Assembly (NCBI GenBank): GCA_964348085.1
Contig: CAYGBI010000088.1
Coordinates: 1-13,990 of the forward strand
DNA from: VXYL01 sp964348085
GTDB lineage: Bacteria > Pseudomonadota > Gammaproteobacteria > Pseudomonadales > Azotimanducaceae
Direction of reading: 5' to 3'
DNA: 13,990 bases
The notes under the pieces were generated by a model that did not search any database, was not told the origin of the DNA, and saw only the letters and a program-made list of their open reading frames with translations. Below, in pieces: positions 1 through 6,837 of this stretch. The translations under genes and the position numbers were made by a program. Every line of letters begins with the position of its first letter. The first letter of the stretch is position 1.

Positions 1-514
1 GCCGGTAGGCGCCGCCCGACAGCGCGAAGCCCCGCAGCGGCGGCGGACGACCGCCCGTCGCGTCGAACACGAAGTACTCCCGCACCCCGATCAACTCGTA
101 GATGCGCTTCTTCGCGGTCAGGTCGCGCCGCCACGTGGACGGCGACAGCGCCTCGAGCACGAAGTCCGGCGCCTTGCCCACCTCCCAGACGACCTGCTTC
201 TCGAGGTCGTGGCGCGGCTCGACGTCCAAGGCGACCAGCACGTCCGGCGAGACGTGGCGGCGCCGCGGCCGGCGGTCCCGGCCGAAGCGCACGTACCACA
301 GCGGCAGGTCGGCGGAGACCTGCGCGGCGCGCCCCCGGAAGTGCGCCCGGAGGCCGTCGAAGTTGTAGGTGAGCGCCGTCAGGTGCGCCTGGGTGGCGGG
401 CACTTTGCCCTCCACGAAGGGCAGGTCTTCGGCGCGGAGCGCGAGGATGGCCTCGAGTTCCCGGCGGTGGCGCGGGTCGCACCGGTCGAGTGGGGCAAGG
501 GCGGTTTCGGCCAT
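1..514 (-). CDS. Uma2 family endonuclease (DUF820), 3' end cut by window edge
   Basis: Reading the minus strand from the ATG at 514-512 gives 171 residues that run off the left edge, so the C-terminus is missing. The sequence carries the Uma2/DUF820 signature of the PD-(D/E)xK nuclease fold: SPD at 89-91, DFVLEALSPST at 117-127 with the acidic E121, then D131 and K135/K136 before an IYELIGVREYFVFD block (138-151). The family is predicted to cut DNA; its biological role is poorly understood and many copies are thought to be mobile. A GAGGA lies 12 nt before the start, a rather long spacing. Base composition is about 74% GC by my count over 1-480, and leucine is mostly CTC/CTG, whereas neighbouring genes use TTG freely. 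This suggests separate ancestry. The family call is firm; nuclease activity is inferred. Confidence 0.85.
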   Translation of the reverse strand, partial: MAETALAPLDRCDPRHRRELEAILALRAEDLPFVEGKVPATQAHLTALTYNFDGLRAHFRGRAAQVSADLPLWYVRFGRDRRPRRRHVSPDVLVALDVEPRHDLEKQVVWEVGKAPDFVLEALSPSTWRRDLTAKKRIYELIGVREYFVFDATGGRPPPLRGFALSGGAYR

Positions 515-865
515 GGCCTGGTGTTGTCCTCGTCGTGTCGCGGCCGTACTCGGGCGCCGTGACGGTGCCAAGCCGAACGACTTGGTGTCAAAGACGCCTC
601 CACCGTAGCACATCGGACGGTGCGTCGGCGGGGTGCGGGTCGTCGCGTTGCTTCGGTAGCTGCCATGCTTCGCTCCCCGTCCGTCCGACAGTTGAGGGAA
701 GGCTAAAGGGCGCCTGAATTGGCCACTAGACGACATCCCCCCATCCTTTTGTGAGCCATTGCCAAGTCGCGAGGTGCGATCCGTCGCACAAAGCCTGCGG
801 CTCGGCTTGCCGAAATCCCTCGCGGGGCCGATGATTCGCCGTTCACGACTCTATTGGGATCGAAT
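515..865. other. Non-coding gap between Uma2 and Nudix genes
   Basis: These 351 bases lie between two divergent starts. Short open frames exist on both strands but none has a recognisable product, a good ribosome binding site or protein-like composition. The gap holds a perfect 6-bp inverted repeat at 774-789 and a weaker stem around 570-592 (CCAAG pairing with CTTGG). The part near 700-760 is richer in A/T than its surroundings and could hold promoters for either gene, but I could not assign a convincing -35/-10 pair. Confidence 0.6.
774..789. repeat. Perfect inverted repeat, possible operator or hairpin
   Basis: GTGCGA (774-779) and TCGCAC (784-789) are exact reverse complements around a TCCG spacer. 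It lies about 77 bases before the Nudix start. It could be a dimeric regulator site or a tight RNA hairpin in the leader. No regulator gene is adjacent, so the role is unknown. Confidence 0.4.
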
Positions 866-1615
866 ATGTCTCCGAGCGCGAACGCCAACAAACACAAGAA
901 CGACATCTACGGCAATGTCGATGACCCCAAGGCCGTCAAGGAAGCGAAGCCGGCAACGCCAGCGGCAACCGTTGTTCTATTGCGCGATGCGGCCAGCGGC
1001 CCGGAAGTGCTGATGCTGCGCAAGAACTCGAAGATCGCCTTCGGCGGCATGTGGGTGTTTCCCGGCGGGCGCATCGACCCGCAAGACTATCCGGCGGACG
1101 GCGACCGGGAGACGGGAGCGCGCAACGCCGCCGCACGGGAGGCGCAAGAGGAGGCCGGAATCGACGTCGATCCCGAGGATTTCGTCTGGTTCGCTCATTG
1201 GACGCCTCCGCCAAGCACGCCTGTACGCTTCGCCACTTGGTTCTTCGCCGCGCGAGGGGCGGATCAGGCGGTGAGCATCGACGACGGCGAGATCAAAGAC
1301 CATCAATGGATCCGACCAGCGGACGCTTTGGCGAAACACGCCGAAGGCGAGATCGACTTGGTGCCGCCGACTTGGGTGACCTTGTATCACCTATCCCACT
1401 ATCAGCCGGTCGAAGCGATCCTGCACCAGTTCGCCGGCCGTACCGCACGCGTCTACGAAACCCGAGCAGTCAAACGCCGGGACGGCGTGCGGGTTGCCTT
1501 GTGGCGGGGCGATGCCGGATACGAGGACTGGGACGCCGACCGGGAAGGTCCCCGGCACCGATTGGTGATGCCGGAAGATGGCTTTACCTTCGAGAACGAC
1601 GTGGTGGACTACTAG
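866..1615 (+). CDS. Nudix hydrolase, NUDT19/CoA-diphosphatase-like
   Basis: This 249-residue cytosolic protein is a Nudix hydrolase, a family that splits nucleoside diphosphates linked to another group. The catalytic helix is clear: R91-E92-A93-Q94-E95-E96-A97-G98-I99 matches REUxEExGU, and the strand before it reads MWVFPGGRIDP (62-72). The stretch between the conserved glycine and the RE pair is about nine residues longer than the canonical box, as in NUDT19-like proteins, so a CoA or acyl-CoA ester substrate is possible but unproven. I chose the ATG at 866 because GGGA sits 6 nt upstream; an in-frame TTG at 854 would add four residues and contains that same purine stretch. The first 30 residues are hydrophilic and probably disordered. 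The gene stands alone and converges on the TauD-like gene. Confidence 0.88.
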   Translation: MSPSANANKHKNDIYGNVDDPKAVKEAKPATPAATVVLLRDAASGPEVLMLRKNSKIAFGGMWVFPGGRIDPQDYPADGDRETGARNAAAREAQEEAGIDVDPEDFVWFAHWTPPPSTPVRFATWFFAARGADQAVSIDDGEIKDHQWIRPADALAKHAEGEIDLVPPTWVTLYHLSHYQPVEAILHQFAGRTARVYETRAVKRRDGVRVALWRGDAGYEDWDADREGPRHRLVMPEDGFTFENDVVDY

Positions 1616-1643
1616 CAACCGCGAGGAAAGAACGGCCATGCAT

Positions 1644-1683
1644 CCCGCCCGGCTGGCTCCCTCGTCGCGCCTTGTCGGGCGGG
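1644..1683. terminator. Stem-loop between convergent Nudix and TauD genes
   Basis: CCCGCCCG (1644-1651) pairs perfectly with CGGGCGGG (1676-1683) around a 24-nt loop. It sits 28 bases after the Nudix stop, in the gap between two converging genes, where a bidirectional terminator would be expected. No T-run follows on either strand, so it may only stabilise 3' ends or assist Rho-dependent stopping. Confidence 0.4.
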
Positions 1684-1694
1684 CGCCTGACCGT

Positions 1695-1720
1695 CCTCGG
1701 TGCGACCCGGACTTCCACCA
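1695..1720. repeat. Short intergenic repeat B, copy 1
   Basis: Starting CCTCGGTGCGACCCGGACTT, this 26-base stretch matches 9475-9500 at 23 of 26 positions by eye. It lies just before the TauD-like stop codon. Both copies are in non-coding gaps on the plus strand. A looser relative (CCGGACTTC followed by CCGAAC) occurs at about 9563-9579. Confidence 0.45.
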
Positions 1721-1732
1721 ACGGCTTCTAGC

Positions 1733-2626
1733 CTAGCGAGCCGCTTCCCGCCATTCGTGCTGCGAGCGCATACCCGGGGCCAATTCGGTCTTCGGGTCGC
1801 CGGCGACGCGGGTGTGTTGCAGAACCCGGGCTTCGCTGCGGTCGTACGGTCGCGCCCGATGCATGACGCAGCGGTTGTCCCAGATTACCGTATCGCCCAC
1901 TTCCCAGTCGTGCATGTAGGTTCTCGGCGGCCGACAGGCGAAGTCCACGAGGTCGCTCAGCAGACGCGCCGACTCCGCCTCGCCGAAGCCGGGGATGCCG
2001 TAGGCGTGGCGCCCGATGAAGAGCGCCTTGCGGCCGGTCACCGGATGCTCCTTTATCAACGGCCGCAGCGGCTTGTCGCCGGAGTAGAAGCCATAGCCGG
2101 CGCCAACTTCGACTTTGTGGCCGATTTGCGCTTGCGAATGGAACAGGGAGTGGTAGGCGGAGAGGCCGCTTAAGCGCTGCCGGGTCGCATCGTCCAAGGC
2201 GTCGTAGGCGGCGCGCATGTCCGCCCACTCGGTCTGACCGCCGGCCGAAGGCGTCACCAACGCGGTGAGGACGGACGCTTTCGCGGACAACGGCATGTAC
2301 GAGCTGTCGGTATGCCAACCTTCGTTGCCGCGCAGGATTCTCGCACCGTGCGCGCCGGCGTTCAGAATCTTGCCGTCTGCGGCGCGGTTGCTGATATGCA
2401 CCACCTTGAGCGGAGCGCCCTTGGCCAAATGTTCAGGCTTGCCGAAGCGGGTGGCGAAGGCGAACTGCTCGTCCGGCGTCGGATGCTGATCGGGGAAGAT
2501 CAGCACCCCGAACTCGTGGAAGGCGTCTTCGACGGCCCGCCAATCCTCGTCGTTCAAGTGGCCGATGCGTATTCCGGTGACGATGGCGCCAAGCGTGGCG
2601 TCCGTCGGTTGGATGTTCACGGTCAT
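1733..2626 (-). CDS. TauD/TfdA-family Fe(II)/2-oxoglutarate dioxygenase
   Basis: This 297-residue cytosolic enzyme belongs to the taurine/2,4-D dioxygenase family, which couples 2-oxoglutarate decarboxylation to substrate hydroxylation. The iron ligands are visible: H105-T-D107 in GNEGWHTDSSYMP (100-112) and H256 in WDNRCVMHRARP. R267 in SEARVLQHTRV is positioned to bind the 2-oxoglutarate carboxylate. Length is normal for the family. The start is well supported: GGGAGG lies 8 nt before the ATG at 2626. The frame stays open upstream through the AKR gene, but that is a shadow and not a fusion. It follows the aldo/keto reductase by 38 bases and is probably co-transcribed with it. The substrate is unknown; many members cleave sulfonates, aryloxyacetates or quaternary amines. 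Confidence 0.92.
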   Translation of the reverse strand: MTVNIQPTDATLGAIVTGIRIGHLNDEDWRAVEDAFHEFGVLIFPDQHPTPDEQFAFATRFGKPEHLAKGAPLKVVHISNRAADGKILNAGAHGARILRGNEGWHTDSSYMPLSAKASVLTALVTPSAGGQTEWADMRAAYDALDDATRQRLSGLSAYHSLFHSQAQIGHKVEVGAGYGFYSGDKPLRPLIKEHPVTGRKALFIGRHAYGIPGFGEAESARLLSDLVDFACRPPRTYMHDWEVGDTVIWDNRCVMHRARPYDRSEARVLQHTRVAGDPKTELAPGMRSQHEWREAAR

Positions 2627-2664
2627 GGTTGGTGCCTCCCGATCCTGCGTACAAGCGCGGTGCG

Positions 2665-3696
2665 CTATGACGTGCCGATGGAAAGCAGGTTTTCCACCGG
2701 TCGATAGCGTTCCTCCAAGTAGTCGACGTCCGCCTCGTCGAGGGTGATCTCGCAAGCCGCCACGAGTTCCTCGAGTTGCGCGACACGCGATACGCCCACC
2801 ACCGGCGCATGGATCTCCTCCTTGTTGGCAAGCCACGCCAAGGCGATCTGCGCCGGTGTCTTGCCGTATTTCTCCGCCACTTCCACCACCCGGTCGGCGA
2901 TCGCGAAAGTGGCCTCGCCGCGGTACAGGCCCTCCGTGCGCCGGCGGTCGCGGCCTTGCGAACGATTCGTCGAACCGCCTTCGAAGCCGCCCTTGTAGGA
3001 GCCGGCGAGAATGCCGCGCGCCAATGGCGACCAAGGCGTAAGCGCGACGCCGGTGCCCGCGCAGTAGGGGTTCATCTCGCGTTCCTCCTCGCGATAGACG
3101 AGGTTGTAATGGTTCTGCATGGAGACGAACTCCGTCCAGCCGTTGCCTCGCGCCGTCAACTGCAACTCGGCGAATTGCCAAGCGAACATCGACGAAGCGC
3201 CCAGATACAGCACCTTGCCGGCCTTGACGACGTCGTGCAGCGCCTCCAACGACTCTTCGATGGGGGCTTGGACTTGTCCGGGGACACCGTGCGGGTGGCG
3301 GTGAATGACCAACTGATCGACATAGTCGTGGCCCAAGCGCTTCAGGCTCGCGTCGACGCCTTCGATGATGTGTTTGCGGGACAGGCCGCCTTGGTTGGCG
3401 CCCCTGCCCATCGGCATGGTGACCTTGGTGGCGAGCACGTACTCGTCGCGCTTGGCGATTTCCTTCAACAGCGCCCCCACCACCCGCTCGCAGGCGCCGA
3501 TCCCATACACGTCCGCACAGTCGAAGTAGAAGAGGCCATGTTCCAACGCGGCTTCGAAGATGGGCCGCGCTTGGTCGATGCCGAGCGTCCAGTCGCCTTG
3601 GTGGCCGCGCCCCGGCTCGCCGAAGTTCATAGTGCCGAGACACAGAGGCGACACGCGCAGGCCGCAGTTGCTCCCGAGTTGGACGGGCTTGAGCAT
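2665..3696 (-). CDS. Aldo/keto reductase
   Basis: This 343-residue protein is an NADPH-dependent aldo/keto reductase with the (beta/alpha)8 barrel typical of the family. The catalytic tetrad is intact: D59 and Y64 (FDCADVYG), K91 (ATKV) and H132 (DQLVIHRH). A late segment, APVVGVSRVAQLEE, corresponds to the cofactor-binding GxS/R region. It resembles the Tas/YghZ-like group of long bacterial AKRs. The ATG at 3696 is chosen because AAAGGA lies 6 nt upstream; an in-frame extension to 3765 would run across the promoter and is unlikely. It is the first gene of a two-gene unit with the TauD-like dioxygenase and is divergent from the GST gene. It could reduce an aldehyde or ketone released by the dioxygenase, but this is inference. 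Confidence 0.93.
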   Translation of the reverse strand: MLKPVQLGSNCGLRVSPLCLGTMNFGEPGRGHQGDWTLGIDQARPIFEAALEHGLFYFDCADVYGIGACERVVGALLKEIAKRDEYVLATKVTMPMGRGANQGGLSRKHIIEGVDASLKRLGHDYVDQLVIHRHPHGVPGQVQAPIEESLEALHDVVKAGKVLYLGASSMFAWQFAELQLTARGNGWTEFVSMQNHYNLVYREEEREMNPYCAGTGVALTPWSPLARGILAGSYKGGFEGGSTNRSQGRDRRRTEGLYRGEATFAIADRVVEVAEKYGKTPAQIALAWLANKEEIHAPVVGVSRVAQLEELVAACEITLDEADVDYLEERYRPVENLLSIGTS

Positions 3697-3726
3697 TCGT
3701 GGTCCTTTGGTCGGTTTACCGCCACC

Positions 3727-3756
3727 ACTATCGACGAAAAGACCGTGCGCCGTCAA
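3727..3756 (-). promoter_or_regulatory. Sigma-70 promoter of the AKR-TauD unit
   Basis: Read on the minus strand, TTGACG (3756-3751) and GATAGT (3732-3727) are separated by 18 bases, matching the consensus at 5 of 6 and 4 of 6 positions. Transcription would start near 3720, giving a leader of about 24 bases that contains the AAAGGA ribosome site of the AKR gene. Confidence 0.55.
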
Positions 3757-3806
3757 AGCCACCACGAGACCGAAGTGTCCGGCGGGTGCGCCGACGGATT
3801 CTCAAG

Positions 3807-3812
3807 TACAAT
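3807..3812 (+). promoter_or_regulatory. Candidate -10 box of the GST gene
   Basis: TACAAT matches TATAAT at 5 of 6 positions and lies 24 bases before the GST start, within the 140-bp divergent gap. I see no good -35 element at normal spacing, so it is either activator-dependent or a chance match. Confidence 0.3.
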
Positions 3813-3836
3813 GCCAGCCAACGGACGGGAGTGGCG

Positions 3837-4427
3837 ATGAAACTGTTCTGGTGCTCGAATACGCGCGCCTCCCGCGCGCTTTGGCTGTTGGAAGAGGCGG
3901 GCGTCGACTACGACCGCGTGCCGATCGACATCCGCAATCCCGAGGCGGAGCGCGACCCGGAGTTCGCGTTGGCGAGCCCCATGGGCAAGGTGCCGGCGTT
4001 GGCCGACGGCGAAGTGCGCATGGCGGACTCGGCGGCGATTTGCTTGTACGTGGCGGACCGCTATCCGGCCAAGGATCTCGCCCCCGCCGTGGCGGACCCG
4101 CGCCGCGGCGCTTATTTGTACTGGATGATCTACACGCCCGGGGTCATCGAGCCGGCCATGATGGAGAAGCTCAATGGCCTCTCGCCGAACCGTGTTTCCG
4201 CCGGCTGGGGCGACTACGACACCATGCTGCAGACGCTCGAGCGCCAATTGCGCGAAGGCCCGTGGGTGCTCGGGGAACAATTCACCGCCGCCGACGTGAT
4301 GGTGGGCTCCAGTGTGCATTTCATGAGCGCCTTCGACATGCTGCCCGATTCACCCGTGCTCGAGGGCTACCTCGCGCACTGCTTGGCGCGACCCGCCATG
4401 CAGTTCGCGCTGGCCGCCGACGACTGA
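3837..4427 (+). CDS. Glutathione S-transferase family protein
   Basis: This 196-residue protein has the two-domain GST layout: a thioredoxin-like N-terminal domain (about 1-76) and an all-helical C-terminal domain. Visible features are the N-terminal strand and helix MKLFWCSNTRASRALWLLEE, with S12 a candidate for activating glutathione, the cis-proline P53 in KVPALADG, and D64-S65 in MADSAAICLYVADRYP, which binds the gamma-glutamyl group. WVLGEQFTAADVMVG near residues 142-156 is the conserved C-terminal folding motif. GGGAG lies 5 nt before the ATG at 3837, so the longer in-frame reading from 3699 is rejected. It begins the plus-strand run and is divergent from the AKR. It may conjugate or isomerise an electrophile, but the substrate cannot be predicted. 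Confidence 0.92.
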   Translation: MKLFWCSNTRASRALWLLEEAGVDYDRVPIDIRNPEAERDPEFALASPMGKVPALADGEVRMADSAAICLYVADRYPAKDLAPAVADPRRGAYLYWMIYTPGVIEPAMMEKLNGLSPNRVSAGWGDYDTMLQTLERQLREGPWVLGEQFTAADVMVGSSVHFMSAFDMLPDSPVLEGYLAHCLARPAMQFALAADD

Positions 4428-4468
4428 CCGCGCAACCCGTCGCGAGGTCGCCGGGGCGAGGCGTCGGG

Positions 4469-4474
4469 TACGAT
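4469..4474 (+). promoter_or_regulatory. Weak -10-like box before the hydroxyacid dehydrogenase
   Basis: TACGAT matches TATAAT at 4 of 6 positions, 39 bases before the dehydrogenase start, in the 85-bp gap after the GST gene. No clear -35 is present. The dehydrogenase may instead be read from the GST promoter. Confidence 0.2.
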
Positions 4475-4512
4475 GCGCGACGCGCAGATCAGCTAAATCC
4501 ACTGGAGGACGA

Positions 4513-5514
4513 ATGACCATCCGCTTGCTTTGGCCACGCTCGGGCCGCGACCACTCCGTTGAAATAGAAGCCGCCGGCGAGGGCGTCGTCACCGAGTTCG
4601 CCCGCGGCTTCGACACGGTGACCGATGAGCAGTGGCGCAACTGCACCGGCATCGTCGGCGTCGCCCCACCCGTGCAATACCTGCCGAAGCTCGACAAATG
4701 CCGCATCGTCGTGAAGACCGCGGTGGGCTTCGACGATGTCGACATCGAAGCCTACGGCAAGCTCGGCATCCCGGTGTGCAACGTGCCGGACTACGGCACT
4801 CGCGAGGTGGCGGACCACGCCATCGCGTTGATGATGACGCTTACCAAGAGCATCGCCTTCCACGACGAAGAACTGCGCGCGGACCCCATCGGCAACTGGC
4901 GGCCGGCGCTCAATCCCTACGGCCGCCGCCTCTCCGCTTGCACGTTCGGCATCATTGGCTTAGGGCGCATCGGCACCGCCGCCATGCGCCGCGCGGCCGC
5001 CTTCGACATGGACTGCGTGTTCTACGACCCCTACCAGCCGAGCGGCTTGGAACTGGCCTTGGGCGTACGTCGCGTGGACACGCTGGCGGAACTCATGGGG
5101 CAATGCGACGTCGTCAGCGTCCACACGCCGCTCAACGACGAGACCCGCGGTTTGGTCGGCGCAAGCGCGTTCGCCGCCGCCAAGAAAGGCATCATCGTGA
5201 TCAACACGGCGCGCGGGCCGATTATCGACTTGGACGCTCTGCACGACGCCATGCGGGACGACACCGTGCTGGCGGCGGGCCTCGATGTGCTGCCGGACGA
5301 ACCCGCCAATCTGAACGCGCCCCTCATTGCCGCTTGGCATCGCAACGAAGATTGGATCAAGCACCGCTTGGTCATTACGCCGCACTCGGCGTTCTTCACG
5401 CCGGAGAGCGTGCGTGACATCCGGGCGTTTTCCGCCCGCACGGCGGTGCGCTATCTGCGCGAAGGTCGGTTGGTCAACTGCGTCAACGAGCAGTATTTGA
5501 CCCAGCGACGGTGA
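4513..5514 (+). CDS. D-2-hydroxyacid dehydrogenase, CtBP-like
   Basis: This 333-residue cytosolic enzyme belongs to the NAD-dependent D-isomer-specific 2-hydroxyacid dehydrogenases, which interconvert 2-oxoacids and D-2-hydroxyacids. The Rossmann loop is G149-L-G-R-I-G154, with acidic D172 after the second strand favouring NAD over NADP. The catalytic residues are in place: R234 in NTARGPIID, E263 in LPDEPA and H291 in ITPHSAF. The wording VKTAVGFDDVDIEA near 67-80 and the overall length are typical of the C-terminal-binding-protein and phosphoglycerate dehydrogenase-like branch. The start is firm, with GGAGG 4 nt before the ATG. It lies 85 bases after the GST gene and 38 before the MFS gene, so a shared transcript is plausible. 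Its specific acid is unknown. Confidence 0.94.
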   Translation: MTIRLLWPRSGRDHSVEIEAAGEGVVTEFARGFDTVTDEQWRNCTGIVGVAPPVQYLPKLDKCRIVVKTAVGFDDVDIEAYGKLGIPVCNVPDYGTREVADHAIALMMTLTKSIAFHDEELRADPIGNWRPALNPYGRRLSACTFGIIGLGRIGTAAMRRAAAFDMDCVFYDPYQPSGLELALGVRRVDTLAELMGQCDVVSVHTPLNDETRGLVGASAFAAAKKGIIVINTARGPIIDLDALHDAMRDDTVLAAGLDVLPDEPANLNAPLIAAWHRNEDWIKHRLVITPHSAFFTPESVRDIRAFSARTAVRYLREGRLVNCVNEQYLTQRR

Positions 5515-5552
5515 CGGGTCGTCCCTAACGAGGCCAACGCTCAAGCGCTTCG

Positions 5553-6746
5553 GTGTCCGGCCCCCGGCTGCTAAACCGCAACACCTCGATTCTCGTCCTG
5601 GCGCAGCTCGTGTCGGTGACGGGCGTGGTGACGCTCGTCACCATCGGCGGCATCGCCGGGCAGCGGCTGGCGTCGTCGCCGGCGCTTGCAACCTTGCCGG
5701 TCGCCTTCATGACGATCGGCACCGCGGTGTCTACCATCGCCGCGGCTTGGCTGATGTCGAAGGTGGGGAGGGGACGAGGTTTCGCGGCGGGGGCCTTGGC
5801 GGGATGCCTGGGCTACCTCGTCGCCGTCGCGGCCATGGTCCAAGGCAGCTTCGCGCTCTTTCTGCTGGCGGCCGGCTTGGTGGGCGTAGCTGCCGCGTTC
5901 TCGCAGCAGTACCGCTTCGCCGCCATCGAGAGCGTCTCGACAGACGCGGCCGGTCCGGCGGTGTCCTTGGTGTTGGCGGGTTCCCTAGGCGGCGCGATCG
6001 CCGGGCCGGCTTTGGCGGCGGGTGGCGAGAACTGGCTCGCCGCGCCCTTCGCCGGCGCGTTTGTCGTGCTGTCGGCGGCGTTTCTACTGCTCGCGGGCGT
6101 GCTCTTGCGCTTGCGCATCGAGCCCCCGCCGGCAACGGCAATCGGTGGCGAGGCGAGAGCGCTGAAAGTCATCGCCCGGGAGCCGCTGTTCTTGCTTGCC
6201 GTGTTGGGCGGCGTCGCCGGCTACGCGGCGATGGTCTTGGTGATGACGGCGACCCCGGTGAGCATGCATGTCGTAGACGGCCATTCGCTCGCCGAGTCCG
6301 CGACCGTGGTGCAGGCGCACGTGCTCGCCATGTACCTGCCGTCGCTGGCGACGGGCTATCTCGTCGCCCGCTTCGGCGCCGGCTTCGTCATGGCGGTGGG
6401 CGCACTGGTCTTGGCCTTGGCGGTGGCCGCTGGCTTCGTCGGGCGGGAGGTCATGCACTACGCAGTGGCGATGATCGCCCTCGGCGTCGGCTGGAACTTC
6501 CTGTATGTGGGCGGCACGGTGCTGCTTAGTCTCGCTCATCGACCGCAGGAGCGTTTCCAAGCCCAAGCAGTAAACGACTTCAGCGTCTTCGGTGTTTCGG
6601 CCGTAGGATCGCTCAGCGCCGGCGCCATGATGCACTGGTTCGGCTGGCATGGCGTGTTGTCGGCGGCGCTGGTGCCGGTGGTCGCGGTCGTCGTCGCTTT
6701 GGCCGTGGTGCGCCCGGCGCGCTCCATCGCGCCGAAGTTGCCTTAA
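5553..6746 (+). CDS. MFS transporter
   Basis: This 397-residue protein is almost entirely hydrophobic helices, about twelve by eye, with charged loops. That pattern and a motif-A-like loop after the second helix (SKVGRGRGFAAG, about 69-80) mark a major facilitator superfamily transporter of the inner membrane. A longer hydrophilic stretch around 188-208 separates the two six-helix halves. The substrate and direction are not predictable. The start is a GTG at 5553 with no clear ribosome site nearby; GAGG lies about 19 bases upstream, so translation may rely on the preceding dehydrogenase, whose stop is 38 bases away. No alternative ATG would keep the first helix intact. It may carry the substrate or product of the neighbouring oxidative enzymes, which is inference. 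Confidence 0.88.
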   Translation: MSGPRLLNRNTSILVLAQLVSVTGVVTLVTIGGIAGQRLASSPALATLPVAFMTIGTAVSTIAAAWLMSKVGRGRGFAAGALAGCLGYLVAVAAMVQGSFALFLLAAGLVGVAAAFSQQYRFAAIESVSTDAAGPAVSLVLAGSLGGAIAGPALAAGGENWLAAPFAGAFVVLSAAFLLLAGVLLRLRIEPPPATAIGGEARALKVIAREPLFLLAVLGGVAGYAAMVLVMTATPVSMHVVDGHSLAESATVVQAHVLAMYLPSLATGYLVARFGAGFVMAVGALVLALAVAAGFVGREVMHYAVAMIALGVGWNFLYVGGTVLLSLAHRPQERFQAQAVNDFSVFGVSAVGSLSAGAMMHWFGWHGVLSAALVPVVAVVVALAVVRPARSIAPKLP

Positions 6747-6752
6747 CGGCTT

Positions 6753-6786
6753 GTCGGACTCGGTGGCGTTAGCCGTGCAGTCCGAC
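6753..6786. terminator. Stem-loop between convergent MFS and PhyH genes
   Basis: GTCGGACT (6753-6760) pairs perfectly with AGTCCGAC (6779-6786). The 18-nt loop contains a smaller stem, GGC with GCC around GTTA. It starts six bases after the MFS stop and is followed by a T-rich TTGTGTAT. It is a reasonable terminator for the MFS transcript and may also stop reading from the opposite side. Confidence 0.55.
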
Positions 6787-6807
6787 TTGTGTATAGGGTG
6801 GCTTGGG

Positions 6808-6837
6808 CTTAAGGCGAAAGGCGGTGCCAAGAGGCGC
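6808..6837 (-). repeat. Short intergenic repeat A, copy 1
   Basis: Read on the minus strand, this 30-base stretch matches 9526-9555 at 24 of 30 positions (23 of 26 in the core). Its central part CCTCTTGGCACCGCC can form a tiny hairpin. It abuts and slightly overlaps the PhyH stop codon, so it marks the 3' side of that gene. Confidence 0.5.

Noticed and set aside
570..592. Stem of CCAAG and CTTGG near a TTGACA-like sequence upstream of Uma2
   Set aside because: The stem is only five pairs plus a wobble, and no -10 box lies at a suitable distance from the TTGACA, so neither a promoter nor a terminator is supported.
102..717. Several small open frames on both strands near the left edge
   Set aside because: Those before 514 overlap the Uma2 gene in other frames; those after it lack a ribosome site and recognisable sequence.
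1733..3643. Possible large fusion protein ending in the TauD-like dioxygenase
   Set aside because: The upstream part is an out-of-frame reading of the AKR gene (Arg/Pro-rich), and the dioxygenase has its own strong ribosome site before 2626.
2776..3840. 354-codon plus-strand frame across the AKR gene
   Set aside because: It is antisense to an intact aldo/keto reductase with a good promoter and ribosome site; no domain is visible.
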